Source: CAZEJK01 sp964512045 | GTDB lineage: Bacteria; Acidobacteriota; Thermoanaerobaculia; Thermoanaerobaculales; Sulfomarinibacteraceae | Direction: 5' to 3' | Length of the DNA stretch: 5,752 nt | Assembly: GCA_964512045.1 (NCBI GenBank) | Contig: CAZEJK010000317.1 | Coordinates: 1-5,752 of the forward strand | In this document: one piece after another, positions 1 through 5,752 of the stretch | Position numbering within the stretch: the stretch's first letter is position 1 | How the letters are laid out: each line of letters begins with the position of its first letter | The notes under the pieces: generated by a model | Told to the model about the DNA's origin: nothing | Databases searched by the model: none | The model's input: only the letters and a program-made list of their open reading frames with translations | Position numbers and translations under genes: made by a program

Positions 1-57
1 GATACAACGACCCCGTTGGATGTGCGGCTGGCGACCGATAGCGACCGCAGCGAGTGA
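1..57 (+). CDS. C-terminal end of an upstream gene (partial, function unknown)
   Basis: The first 57 bases read as 18 codons ending in TGA at 55-57, and the gene would begin left of the window. The visible peptide is acidic and polar (DTTPLDVRLATDSDRSE). Third positions are G or C in 14 of 18 codons, as expected here. Frame 3 hits a stop at 39-41. Frame 2 stays open but has a poorer codon pattern. Seventeen residues are too few to name a family. If real, the gene lies on the same strand as the cyanophycinase-like gene, about 117 bases before its preferred start, so the two could be co-transcribed. A non-coding edge is also possible. Confidence 0.4.
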   Translation, partial: DTTTPLDVRLATDSDRSE

Positions 58-95
58 AAAGACGGAGACTGCGATGAAGCGCGTTGGAAGCTCAA

Positions 96-116
96 AGTTC
101 ATAGTTCAGAGGTCAG
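96..116 (+). repeat. Three tandem copies of a 7-bp repeat (AGTTCAG type)
   Basis: AGTTCAT (96-102), AGTTCAG (103-109) and AGGTCAG (110-116) stand head to tail, each differing from AGTTCAG by at most one base. The array is less GC-rich than its surroundings and lies just before the ATG at 118. Its third unit supplies a Shine-Dalgarno-like AGAGG (108-112) five bases from that ATG. It may be a remnant of a dispersed heptamer repeat family or a chance low-complexity patch. The array is seen directly; any function is unknown. Confidence 0.55.
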
Positions 117-174
117 AATGCCGCCCGCCCTCTCCGCAGCGCAACAGGCGCCTCCCGCTCGGGCTCAGACAACA

Positions 175-1788
175 ATGAGCATCGACCGCGTCCGACATGT
201 GCGTACGGCCTGTACGGTCGCGGTCGCGATCCTCGCGACAAGCCTCGCCTTCGCCCAGGGCTCCGTGGCCCTGATCGGCGGCGGAACCGAGTCCGCGGCG
301 CCCGAAAGCTGGTCCGCGGCGCCCTACGGTTGGATCGTCGAGCAGGCCGACTTCGGCAGCATCGTCATCCTCTCGGCCAGCGCTACCAGCTCGTGGCTCC
401 CGGACTACTTCGAGTCGCTCGGCGCCCGTTCGGCGAGCAACCTCACCATCCCCGACCGACTGACAGCAGACGCGGATGCAACTGCGACGACGATCTCCGA
501 GGCCGACGGAGTCTTCATCAAGGGCGGTGACCAGTGGACGTACGTCAGCCAGTGGCGCGACACCCGAACCGCAGATGCGATCCGCCACGTGTTCAACGAG
601 GGTGGCGTCGTGGCTGGCACCTCGGCCGGGGCAATGGTGCTCTCCGAGGTGGTCTTCGACGCCCGTAACGGCACGGTGTACCCGGAGGAGACGCTGGCCG
701 ACCCGTACACGCACTACCTGTCGCTGTCGACCGGATTCCTCGACCTGGTTCCGGGCACGCTTGTCGACACCCACTTCACCGAGCGGGGCCGCATCGCCCG
801 CCTGATCCCGATGATCGCCCGCTGGCAAGCCGAGCACCCCGGCCAGACGGTGACCGGGATCGGGATCGACAGCCAGACGGCGCTTCTCGTCGATCGGGAC
901 AGAACGGCAACGGTAGCCGGGGAAGGCTCCGTCACGATCGTTCAGACGACGGCGGCCTCGCGCTTTCGCATTGCCGAGCACACCCCACCCGTCATCACCC
1001 ATGTCGCCTGCAACCTGCTCCTGGAAGGGTACGAGATCGATCTGACGACAGGCCGCGTGATCGGGCTGCCCACCACGGCGCGACCGGTCACTCCCGACAC
1101 TCGTCCTGAAGACGGCTGGCCCTCAACGACGCTCCACGGCGCAGACCCGGCGACCCGCAGTGCCGGCGCGGTGCGCATCGTCAACATCGATACCGATCCC
1201 TACGCGCTGCAGGCTGGCACCCTCGAGCTGGCGGCCGGCGACGGTCTCGTGCCCGCCACAATCGTGATGAGCAGCCCGTTCGGCGACCCGGACTACGCCG
1301 AGAACGCCGTCGGCGGGCTGCTCTGGGGTCTCAGCGAGCAACCCGGTTTCCTCGGGCTGCTGCTGGTCGCCGGTAGCTCGGTCGAGCTCCGACCCGACAC
1401 GGGTCTGCGTCCTGGCGGCACAGCTGCCACTGTCGTGGCCGACTCGGCGGAGGTGACGTCCCGTGACCGCTCCCGCTGGGTCGTGTTCGACGACAGCGCC
1501 GGGACACGGCAGTCTGTCGCGCTACTCGGGCTGAAGATCCACATCTTGGCGGACGGCTGGGTGCTGCTCGGTGACTCGGGAACCGTCCATGAGCGGATCC
1601 CAGCCGGGCGCCCGCCTTCGACACGTGCTGTGACCGACGGTGAGATCAATCCAGCATCGTTCGCCGGACGATCCCGGCGAACACCGAGAACAGACGGGGA
1701 TCCCACTGTCCGGCAGCGGTCTCCTGCTCGAGCACGGCCAAAGCCTCCGCTGGTCCCATGTCACCTCGATAGGAACGGCTCGAGGTGA
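175..1788 (+). CDS. Secreted cyanophycinase-like peptidase (family S51) with long C-terminal extension
   Basis: This is a 537-residue protein counted from the ATG at 175. Residues 1-27 form a signal peptide: basic Arg/His start, hydrophobic core, and an AFA|Q cleavage site. The S51 domain covers about 30-265 and shows ALIGGG, a GGDQ motif (117-120), the GTSAGA nucleophile elbow with Ser150, DTHFTERGR (198-206), and GIGIDSQTA where relatives usually have Glu after IDx. Cyanophycinases are serine hydrolases that cut beta-linked Asp-Arg dipeptides from cyanophycin; exported forms can act outside the cytoplasm. The enzyme part is usually about 270-300 residues, so the last 240 or so are extra and unrecognised. 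An in-frame ATG at 118 has a better ribosome site (AGAGG at 108-112) but would add 19 residues ahead of a normal signal peptide. The last 47 or so codons lie antisense to the HD-GYP gene, and this Arg/Pro-rich tail may be an artefact. The substrate is inferred, not shown. Confidence 0.85.
   Translation: MSIDRVRHVRTACTVAVAILATSLAFAQGSVALIGGGTESAAPESWSAAPYGWIVEQADFGSIVILSASATSSWLPDYFESLGARSASNLTIPDRLTADADATATTISEADGVFIKGGDQWTYVSQWRDTRTADAIRHVFNEGGVVAGTSAGAMVLSEVVFDARNGTVYPEETLADPYTHYLSLSTGFLDLVPGTLVDTHFTERGRIARLIPMIARWQAEHPGQTVTGIGIDSQTALLVDRDRTATVAGEGSVTIVQTTAASRFRIAEHTPPVITHVACNLLLEGYEIDLTTGRVIGLPTTARPVTPDTRPEDGWPSTTLHGADPATRSAGAVRIVNIDTDPYALQAGTLELAAGDGLVPATIVMSSPFGDPDYAENAVGGLLWGLSEQPGFLGLLLVAGSSVELRPDTGLRPGGTAATVVADSAEVTSRDRSRWVVFDDSAGTRQSVALLGLKIHILADGWVLLGDSGTVHERIPAGRPPSTRAVTDGEINPASFAGRSRRTPRTDGDPTVRQRSPARARPKPPLVPCHLDRNGSR
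292..333 (+). repeat. In-frame 21-bp tandem duplication inside the S51 gene
   Basis: Two adjacent 21-base units (292-312 and 313-333) match at 17 of 21 positions. Each begins TCCGCGGCGCCC and ends TGG. They encode SAAPESW followed by SAAPYGW. The copies differ only in the two codons before the Trp. The repeat is in frame and lies just after the first glycine-rich strand of the S51 domain, so it probably lengthens a surface loop. Confidence 0.7.
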
Positions 1789-3637
1789 GAGCGTCAAAGG
1801 CATCCGCCAGCCCGAGGATCCGAGCACCCAGCGGGATCTCTTTCCCAGCCAGTCCGTCCGGATACCCCGAGCCGTCGTAACGCTCGTGGTGGTACCGGAT
1901 GATCGGCAGCGTATCCTGCACCGCTCGCAGCGAGTGACAGATCTCCTCGCCCCGAACTGCATGAAAACGCACCACCACCAGCTCATCGGCGGTCAGTCGA
2001 TCGGGCTTGTTCAACAACGCTTCCGGAACACCGATCTTGCCGATATCGTGGAGCTGACCGGCCACCATCATCATCTGGCACTCCCGATCTGACAGCCCCA
2101 GCTCCTTGGCCAGTCGCGAGGCGAGCACGCCCACCCGTTCCGAGTGACCTCGTGTATACGGGTCCTTGGCCTCCAGGGCCGACGCCAGGGAGAGAATCAC
2201 GTTCTGATACTCCTCGAGATCACAGAAGTACATCCTCAGCCGCAACAGGGATCGAACCCGTGCGGCCAGCTCCAGCCGATGGACTGGCTGTGGGAGGAAG
2301 TCGTCGGCGCCGACGCGGCTCCCGATCCGGCGGAGCATGTCATGACGATCCTGGGTCATGATGATCACCGGCAGAAAGCGAGTCTGCTCACGGGACTTCA
2401 ACGCATCGCAGATCGCGAACCCGTCGATTCCGGGAAGATCCGCATCCACCAGAAGAAGATCCGGAAGACCTTCGGCCACCGCCGACAGCACCGAGCTGCC
2501 GTCGGCGAACAGCTCCACGGTATGGCCCTCCTCGGTCAAGATCCTCTCGATCGAGTCGCGACTGAGCCGCGCCACATCTCCGAGGATGATCCGACCGACT
2601 CGGGAGGCGGACGGGAGGGGCAACAGCTCTCTCCAGTCGGCAGCCGCAGTGCCTTTCTGATCTGTGTCGTCCTCGCCCGACTCGTTCTCTGCGGCCGTCA
2701 CGGCCTCCACCGTCTCCACTCGATACGCGCCACGCTCCGCTTCCCCACGGAGAACCTCGACTGCCTTCCCCCAGCCGAGACCCTGCAGCTCGATGAGGTC
2801 ATCAAACCTGTTGGAGACTGCTACCAGCTCGGTACTCACATCGAGCTCATCGCCGGAGAGACCGTCCGGAAACCCCGACCCATCCAGACGCTCATGGTGG
2901 TGCCGGACAATGGCGCGGACCGGCGCGAACGAGATCAGCGGGTTGAGGATCTGCTCTCCGATGCTCGGATGCTCGCGGTACAGCTTCTCCTCCTCGGCGG
3001 ACAGAACCGCCGCACGCGGAATGACGCGCTCGGGAACACCGATCTTGCCGAGGTCGTGCACCATCGCCGCCTTGGCGATCACCTCCACCTCTGTCTCGTG
3101 GAGCTGCAACCGTTGGGCGGCCCGCACGGCGTACCGCGCTACCCGCTTGCCGTGCCCGGCACTGCGCGGGTCCTTGTTCTCAAGGGCCTGCACCATCGAC
3201 ACGATGATGCTCTCGGAGGTGTCGAGCTCATCGCGCAGCTGCTTGATCCGGACCAGAGACGACACCCGAGCCACCAGCTCATCCGGAATGAACGGCTTGG
3301 TGAGGAAGTCATCGGCGCCGAGCTCGAGGCTCCGCACCTTCTCCTCCACCTGGGTGACCGCGGTCAGCATGACGACAGGGATGAACCGCGTCGCGCGCTG
3401 GTTCTTCAGCTGTCTGAGAACCTCGAGCCCGTCGATGCCCGGCATCATGATGTCGAGCACCACACAGTCCGGTGGATCATCCTGCACCGCCCGAAGCGCT
3501 GTCAGCCCGTCCTGCTCCGTACGGACTGCAAACCCCTCCTCGGAGAGAATCTCCTCGACCAGCTCCAGGTTGAACGGCTGGTCGTCAACGACCAGCACCC
3601 GACCTCCGGGTCGGAGCAGCTCCTCTCTGCTGTCCAC
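1646..3637 (-). CDS. Double response regulator: REC, HD-GYP, REC, HD-GYP (cyclic-di-GMP phosphodiesterase)
   Basis: This is a 663-residue protein counted from the GTG at 3637. REC1 (about 13-130) is complete: DD at 18-19, phospho-acceptor Asp62 in LDIMMPGIDG, Thr92 and Lys114. HD-GYP1 (about 150-310) keeps HDLGKIG (194-200) and HHERLDGSGFPDG (247-259), but its DxFDAL...RxYR segment is altered. An acidic linker follows (about 314-330). REC2 (about 347-465) has Asp398 but GD in place of DD and Gln450 in place of the conserved Lys. HD-GYP2 (about 482-650) looks fully active: GHSERV, HDIGKIG (530-536), HHERYDGSGYPDG (583-595) and DAFDALTSSRSYR. HD-GYP enzymes hydrolyse cyclic-di-GMP in the cytoplasm, and phosphorylation of REC would control this. 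The GTG start lies one base after the upstream receiver's stop, with a G-rich stretch five bases ahead. An ATG at 3763 is possible but would add a 42-residue non-conserved leader overlapping that receiver. This is the last gene of the operon, and its function is well supported for the second half. Confidence 0.93.
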   Translation of the reverse strand: MDSREELLRPGGRVLVVDDQPFNLELVEEILSEEGFAVRTEQDGLTALRAVQDDPPDCVVLDIMMPGIDGLEVLRQLKNQRATRFIPVVMLTAVTQVEEKVRSLELGADDFLTKPFIPDELVARVSSLVRIKQLRDELDTSESIIVSMVQALENKDPRSAGHGKRVARYAVRAAQRLQLHETEVEVIAKAAMVHDLGKIGVPERVIPRAAVLSAEEEKLYREHPSIGEQILNPLISFAPVRAIVRHHHERLDGSGFPDGLSGDELDVSTELVAVSNRFDDLIELQGLGWGKAVEVLRGEAERGAYRVETVEAVTAAENESGEDDTDQKGTAAADWRELLPLPSASRVGRIILGDVARLSRDSIERILTEEGHTVELFADGSSVLSAVAEGLPDLLLVDADLPGIDGFAICDALKSREQTRFLPVIIMTQDRHDMLRRIGSRVGADDFLPQPVHRLELAARVRSLLRLRMYFCDLEEYQNVILSLASALEAKDPYTRGHSERVGVLASRLAKELGLSDRECQMMMVAGQLHDIGKIGVPEALLNKPDRLTADELVVVRFHAVRGEEICHSLRAVQDTLPIIRYHHERYDGSGYPDGLAGKEIPLGARILGLADAFDALTSSRSYRGDMGPAEALAVLEQETAAGQWDPRLFSVFAGIVRRTMLD
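1659..1682. terminator. Perfect stem-loop in the convergent 3' overlap (possible bidirectional terminator)
   Basis: GTTCGCCGG (1659-1667) pairs perfectly with CCGGCGAAC (1674-1682) around a six-base loop. The hairpin lies in the last codons of the minus-strand HD-GYP gene, about ten bases before its stop, and within the antisense tail of the plus-strand S51 gene. No T-run follows on either strand, so it is not a classical intrinsic terminator. It could slow polymerase or protect 3' ends, or it could simply reflect the GC-rich coding sequence. Confidence 0.35.
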
Positions 3638-3638
3638 C

Positions 3639-4031
3639 CTAGCCCCCGCCCGTCCCTGCTGCTTCGAGGAAGCTCCGCACCTCACTGACGAAGCTGGCAA
3701 CTTGAATCGGTTTGGAGATGTAGCCGTCGCAGCCGCCGGCAAGAAACCGCTCCTTGTCGCCACGCATGGCGTGTGCGGTCAGGGCGATGATCGGAACGTG
3801 ACGCAACGCCTCCCGCTGTCGGATCTCGGCGACCAGCGTCAGGCCATCGGTTCCCGGAAGCTGCATATCCATCAAGATGAGATCCGGCACCTCCTCGCTC
3901 ATCACCTTCCGTGCAGCTTGGGCATCCATTGCCTGTCGCACCTCAAGGCCTGCCTCCTCCAGCAGGTACTCGACGAGCTCCAGATTCTGCGCATTGTCCT
4001 CGACAACCAGAATCACCTGCCCTGTGCTCAT
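3639..4031 (-). CDS. Stand-alone receiver-domain response regulator (DivK-like)
   Basis: This 130-residue protein is a single CheY-like receiver with no output domain. It shows the acidic pair Glu11-Asp12 in LVVEDN, phospho-acceptor Asp55 in LMDMQLPGTDG, Thr85 in ALTAHAM, and Lys107 in GYISKPI. The GCDGYISKPI ending is common in single-domain receivers that pass phosphate between proteins, as DivK and Spo0F types do. Its ATG overlaps the kinase stop (ATGA, 4031-4028), so translation is probably coupled, and a strong AAGGAGA sits six bases upstream. A start at 4076 would add 15 non-conserved residues overlapping the kinase and is less likely. The HD-GYP gene begins one base after its TAG. Between a hybrid kinase and an output enzyme, a shuttle role is the natural inference; acting as an allosteric partner without phosphotransfer is the alternative. 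The C-terminus is a short Gly-rich tail. Confidence 0.93.
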   Translation of the reverse strand: MSTGQVILVVEDNAQNLELVEYLLEEAGLEVRQAMDAQAARKVMSEEVPDLILMDMQLPGTDGLTLVAEIRQREALRHVPIIALTAHAMRGDKERFLAGGCDGYISKPIQVASFVSEVRSFLEAAGTGGG

Positions 4032-5752
4032 GCACAATCTCCTTGCCGTGCGACATGACTGTCGCACTCCTCGCACGTGCGCGAATCGTCACCGGCACGA
4101 AGGCGACGTCCCACCACGGCGTCCAATGCACTGAGCAGGCGCGCCTGGTAACCGTCCTTCTGCAGCAACGCCTCGATCCTCCCTTGCAGCTTTCGCCGGT
4201 CTGCCTCGCCGACGTCCTTTGCAGTCAAGACAAGAATCGGTAGATCGGCGGTCGTGCCGTCGGCCTTGAGCGTGGACGCCACCTCGAACCCGTCCACGGC
4301 CTCCATCATGAGGTCGAGCACGATCGCTGCCGGACGGCGCTCCTGCGCCAGACGCACTCCATCAGCCCCGTTGAGGGCGTGCAGCACCTCGTAGCCGTGC
4401 GGAATCAGCTGAGCGGACACCATCTCATGCACCAGTGGGTCATCATCGATCAACAGCACCTGCCAGGAGGAACATTCGCTGCCGGCCACCAACTCCCGCA
4501 GCCGGCGGCAGAGCCGCACACCATCGACGGGCTTGGACAGGACGTCATCGGCGCCCAGGGCGAGACCCAGCTCACGGTTCTCGAGCATCGAGACGATGAT
4601 CACCGGGATCGAGCCGGTTGCCTCCTTCTTCTTGAGACGCTTCAGGATCTCCCACCCGTCCATGTCCGGCAGGACGATGTCGAGGATGATCGCCTCCGGC
4701 GCAGTAAGATCGAGAAGCTCCAGCGCTTCGTGCCCGTTGCGCGCATGGACAGGCACATACTGGGTGTTCGCAAGATGCCCACGGATGGCTTCGTACGCCT
4801 CGCGGTCGTCCTCAACCACGAGCACCCGGTGCTCGCTTTCCACCAGCACTGTCAGTCGTTCCGCGGCGCGCTGGACCTCCTCCGGACCTGCGAAGCTCAA
4901 CGGAAGCACGACGGTGAAGGTGCTCCCTTCACCCGGTGAGCTGTCCACCTTGACCACCCCGCGATGCAGCTTCACGAACCGGCTGACCAGTGCCAGCCCC
5001 AATCCGGCCCCTTCGTACTTGCGGCTCGCGGTGCCATCAACCTGGTGGAACTCATCGAAGATCTCATGCTGCTTGCGCGGATCGATCCCGATCCCGCGGT
5101 CGCGCACGGCGATCTCGACTGAAGGCGCCTCGAGCGGCGAGCGGTTCGCCTCGAGCGCACGCGCCTGCACCCGCACCGTGCTCTCGGAGGAGGAGAACTT
5201 GACGGCGTTCGACATCAAGCTGTACAGGATCTGCTTGACGCGAGCCGGATCGGCTTCCAGCGACGGAAGGTCATCTGCCACGTCCACGTCGATCTGCACC
5301 CGCTGCTCTGCCGCGCCAGGTGCGAGCAGATGGCACACACCCTCCACCAGCGACCGGAGCTCGATCGGAGCGGGCTGGAGCTGCAGCCGCCCTGCCTCGA
5401 TCTTTGCCAGGTCCAAGATATCCGTGATCAGACCGAGCAGGTGCTCTCCCGAGGACCTGATGTTGCCCAGGAAACGGAGATGGCGTGCATCGAGGTCATT
5501 CCCGAGCCGCGACAGCAGCAGCTCAGAGAAGCCCATGATCGAGTTCAACGGCGTGCGCAGCTCGTGGCTCATGTTGGCGAGGAACTGGTTCTTCAGCATG
5601 TTGGCGTTGCGCAGCTCCAGGTTTGCCAGCTCGAGCTCTGCAGTGCGCGCGTCCAGCTCCCGGGTCAGGCGGGTCAGCTCGTCCATTCGGCGCTGCTCGC
5701 TACGGCGAGCCGCGCGTAGCCGCGCCCGCTGATCCTGGAGGACAAACACGCC
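4028..5752 (-). CDS. Hybrid histidine kinase, HisKA-HATPase_c-REC-REC (5' end outside window)
   Basis: The reading frame is open to the right edge, so the N-terminal sensor is not seen. Residues here are counted from the Val codon GTG at 5749. An Arg/Glu-rich helical segment (about 7-50) looks like the coiled coil that links a sensor or membrane segment to the kinase core. HisKA follows, with phospho-His62 in FLANMSHELRTPLN. HATPase_c (about 165-284) shows the N box SNAVKF (Asn181), DRGIGI (217-222), the F box and GAGLGLALV. REC1 (about 307-421) has EDD, Asp357 and Lys406. REC2 (about 429-546) has DDD at 435-437, Asp479 in LDLMMEAVDG and Lys531 in LLQKDG. The protein autophosphorylates on His and can pass phosphate to its receivers and to downstream partners. 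GTG 5749 could in principle be the start, but nothing upstream is visible to support it. The last residues contain CEEC, a His and another Cys. The stop overlaps the next gene's ATG. Promoter and signal lie outside the window. Confidence 0.93.
   Translation of the reverse strand, partial: GVFVLQDQRARLRAARRSEQRRMDELTRLTRELDARTAELELANLELRNANMLKNQFLANMSHELRTPLNSIMGFSELLLSRLGNDLDARHLRFLGNIRSSGEHLLGLITDILDLAKIEAGRLQLQPAPIELRSLVEGVCHLLAPGAAEQRVQIDVDVADDLPSLEADPARVKQILYSLMSNAVKFSSSESTVRVQARALEANRSPLEAPSVEIAVRDRGIGIDPRKQHEIFDEFHQVDGTASRKYEGAGLGLALVSRFVKLHRGVVKVDSSPGEGSTFTVVLPLSFAGPEEVQRAAERLTVLVESEHRVLVVEDDREAYEAIRGHLANTQYVPVHARNGHEALELLDLTAPEAIILDIVLPDMDGWEILKRLKKKEATGSIPVIIVSMLENRELGLALGADDVLSKPVDGVRLCRRLRELVAGSECSSWQVLLIDDDPLVHEMVSAQLIPHGYEVLHALNGADGVRLAQERRPAAIVLDLMMEAVDGFEVASTLKADGTTADLPILVLTAKDVGEADRRKLQGRIEALLQKDGYQARLLSALDAVVGRRLRAGDDSRTCEECDSHVARQGDCA
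4038..4044 (-). promoter_or_regulatory. Ribosome binding site of the receiver gene
   Basis: On the minus strand AAGGAGA stands six bases before the ATG at 4031. It lies inside the last codons of the kinase gene. It is the strongest Shine-Dalgarno match in the window and decides the start of the receiver gene in favour of 4031 over 4076. Confidence 0.8.

Noticed and set aside
31..47. GCGACCG repeated at 31-37 and 41-47
   Set aside because: Two short GC-rich copies at a 10-bp step are expected by chance in this base composition. No matching operator or partner was seen.
58..117. Possible promoter for the S51 gene, such as TTGGAA at 84-89
   Set aside because: No -10-like hexamer lies at a proper distance, and the space after the presumed upstream stop is short.
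74..178. Small open frame of 34 codons starting at ATG 74, with a GGAGA five bases upstream, whose TGA overlaps the ATG at 175
   Set aside because: It could be a coupled leader peptide, but the peptide is Arg-rich with no recognisable feature, it is partly made by the heptamer repeat, and the ATGA overlap can easily occur by chance.
106..1002. Minus-strand open frame of 298 codons across the S51 gene
   Set aside because: Its translation is Arg/Gly/Asp-rich without motifs, while the opposite strand has a signal peptide and all the S51 motifs.
2144..3688. Long plus-strand open frame (about 514 codons), and a second one over 2664-4058
   Set aside because: Both lie antisense to clearly conserved REC and HD-GYP domains. 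Their translations are His/Leu/Gln- or Ser/Arg-rich with no motif. They are the usual by-product of GC-rich coding on the other strand.
3638..3763. N-terminal extension of the HD-GYP protein from ATG 3763
   Set aside because: It would overlap the receiver gene by about 125 bases. The added residues have no REC character, while GTG 3637 fits directly before the first receiver strand.
4533..5732. Plus-strand open frame of about 399 codons opposite the kinase
   Set aside because: Its product is a Ser/Arg-rich low-complexity sequence, and the minus strand carries complete HisKA, HATPase and REC motifs.

Overview
The window is a gene-dense, GC-rich stretch of bacterial DNA with strongly GC-biased third codon positions. 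It holds four main genes, three on the minus strand and one on the plus strand. A hybrid histidine kinase, a free receiver protein and HD-GYP output enzymes point to a free-living bacterium with elaborate two-component and cyclic-di-GMP signalling. The phylum cannot be fixed from this sequence. A short heptamer repeat near the left edge resembles repeats I associate with several GC-rich environmental phyla, but that is only a hint.

Left part (1-1788, plus strand): the first 57 bases probably carry the last codons of an upstream gene. A roughly 60-base leader with three copies of a 7-bp repeat follows. Next comes a secreted protein of the cyanophycinase (peptidase S51) family, with a signal peptide, the Gly-Thr-Ser-Ala-Gly nucleophile elbow and a long C-terminal extension of unknown function.

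Right part (5752 down to 1646, minus strand): a tightly coupled three-gene signalling operon. In order of transcription these are a hybrid histidine kinase (HisKA, HATPase_c and two receivers; 5' end outside the window), a stand-alone DivK-like receiver whose ATG overlaps the kinase stop (ATGA), and a double output protein with the order REC, HD-GYP, REC, HD-GYP that begins one base after the receiver stop. The simplest model is that the kinase sends phosphate through its own receivers and the free receiver to the HD-GYP protein, which would hydrolyse cyclic-di-GMP. In the output protein the two halves look unequal: the first HD-GYP has lost its distal motif, and the second receiver has lost part of its phosphorylation pocket. 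This leaves one intact input (REC1) and one intact output (HD-GYP2).

The two transcription units converge and overlap by 143 bp at their 3' ends. A perfect 9-bp stem-loop lies inside the overlap. No RNA gene, CRISPR array, insertion sequence or origin was seen, and no stretch over 300 bases lacks a gene. The most unusual feature is the asymmetric double REC/HD-GYP protein. I see no evidence of an entirely new type of system.
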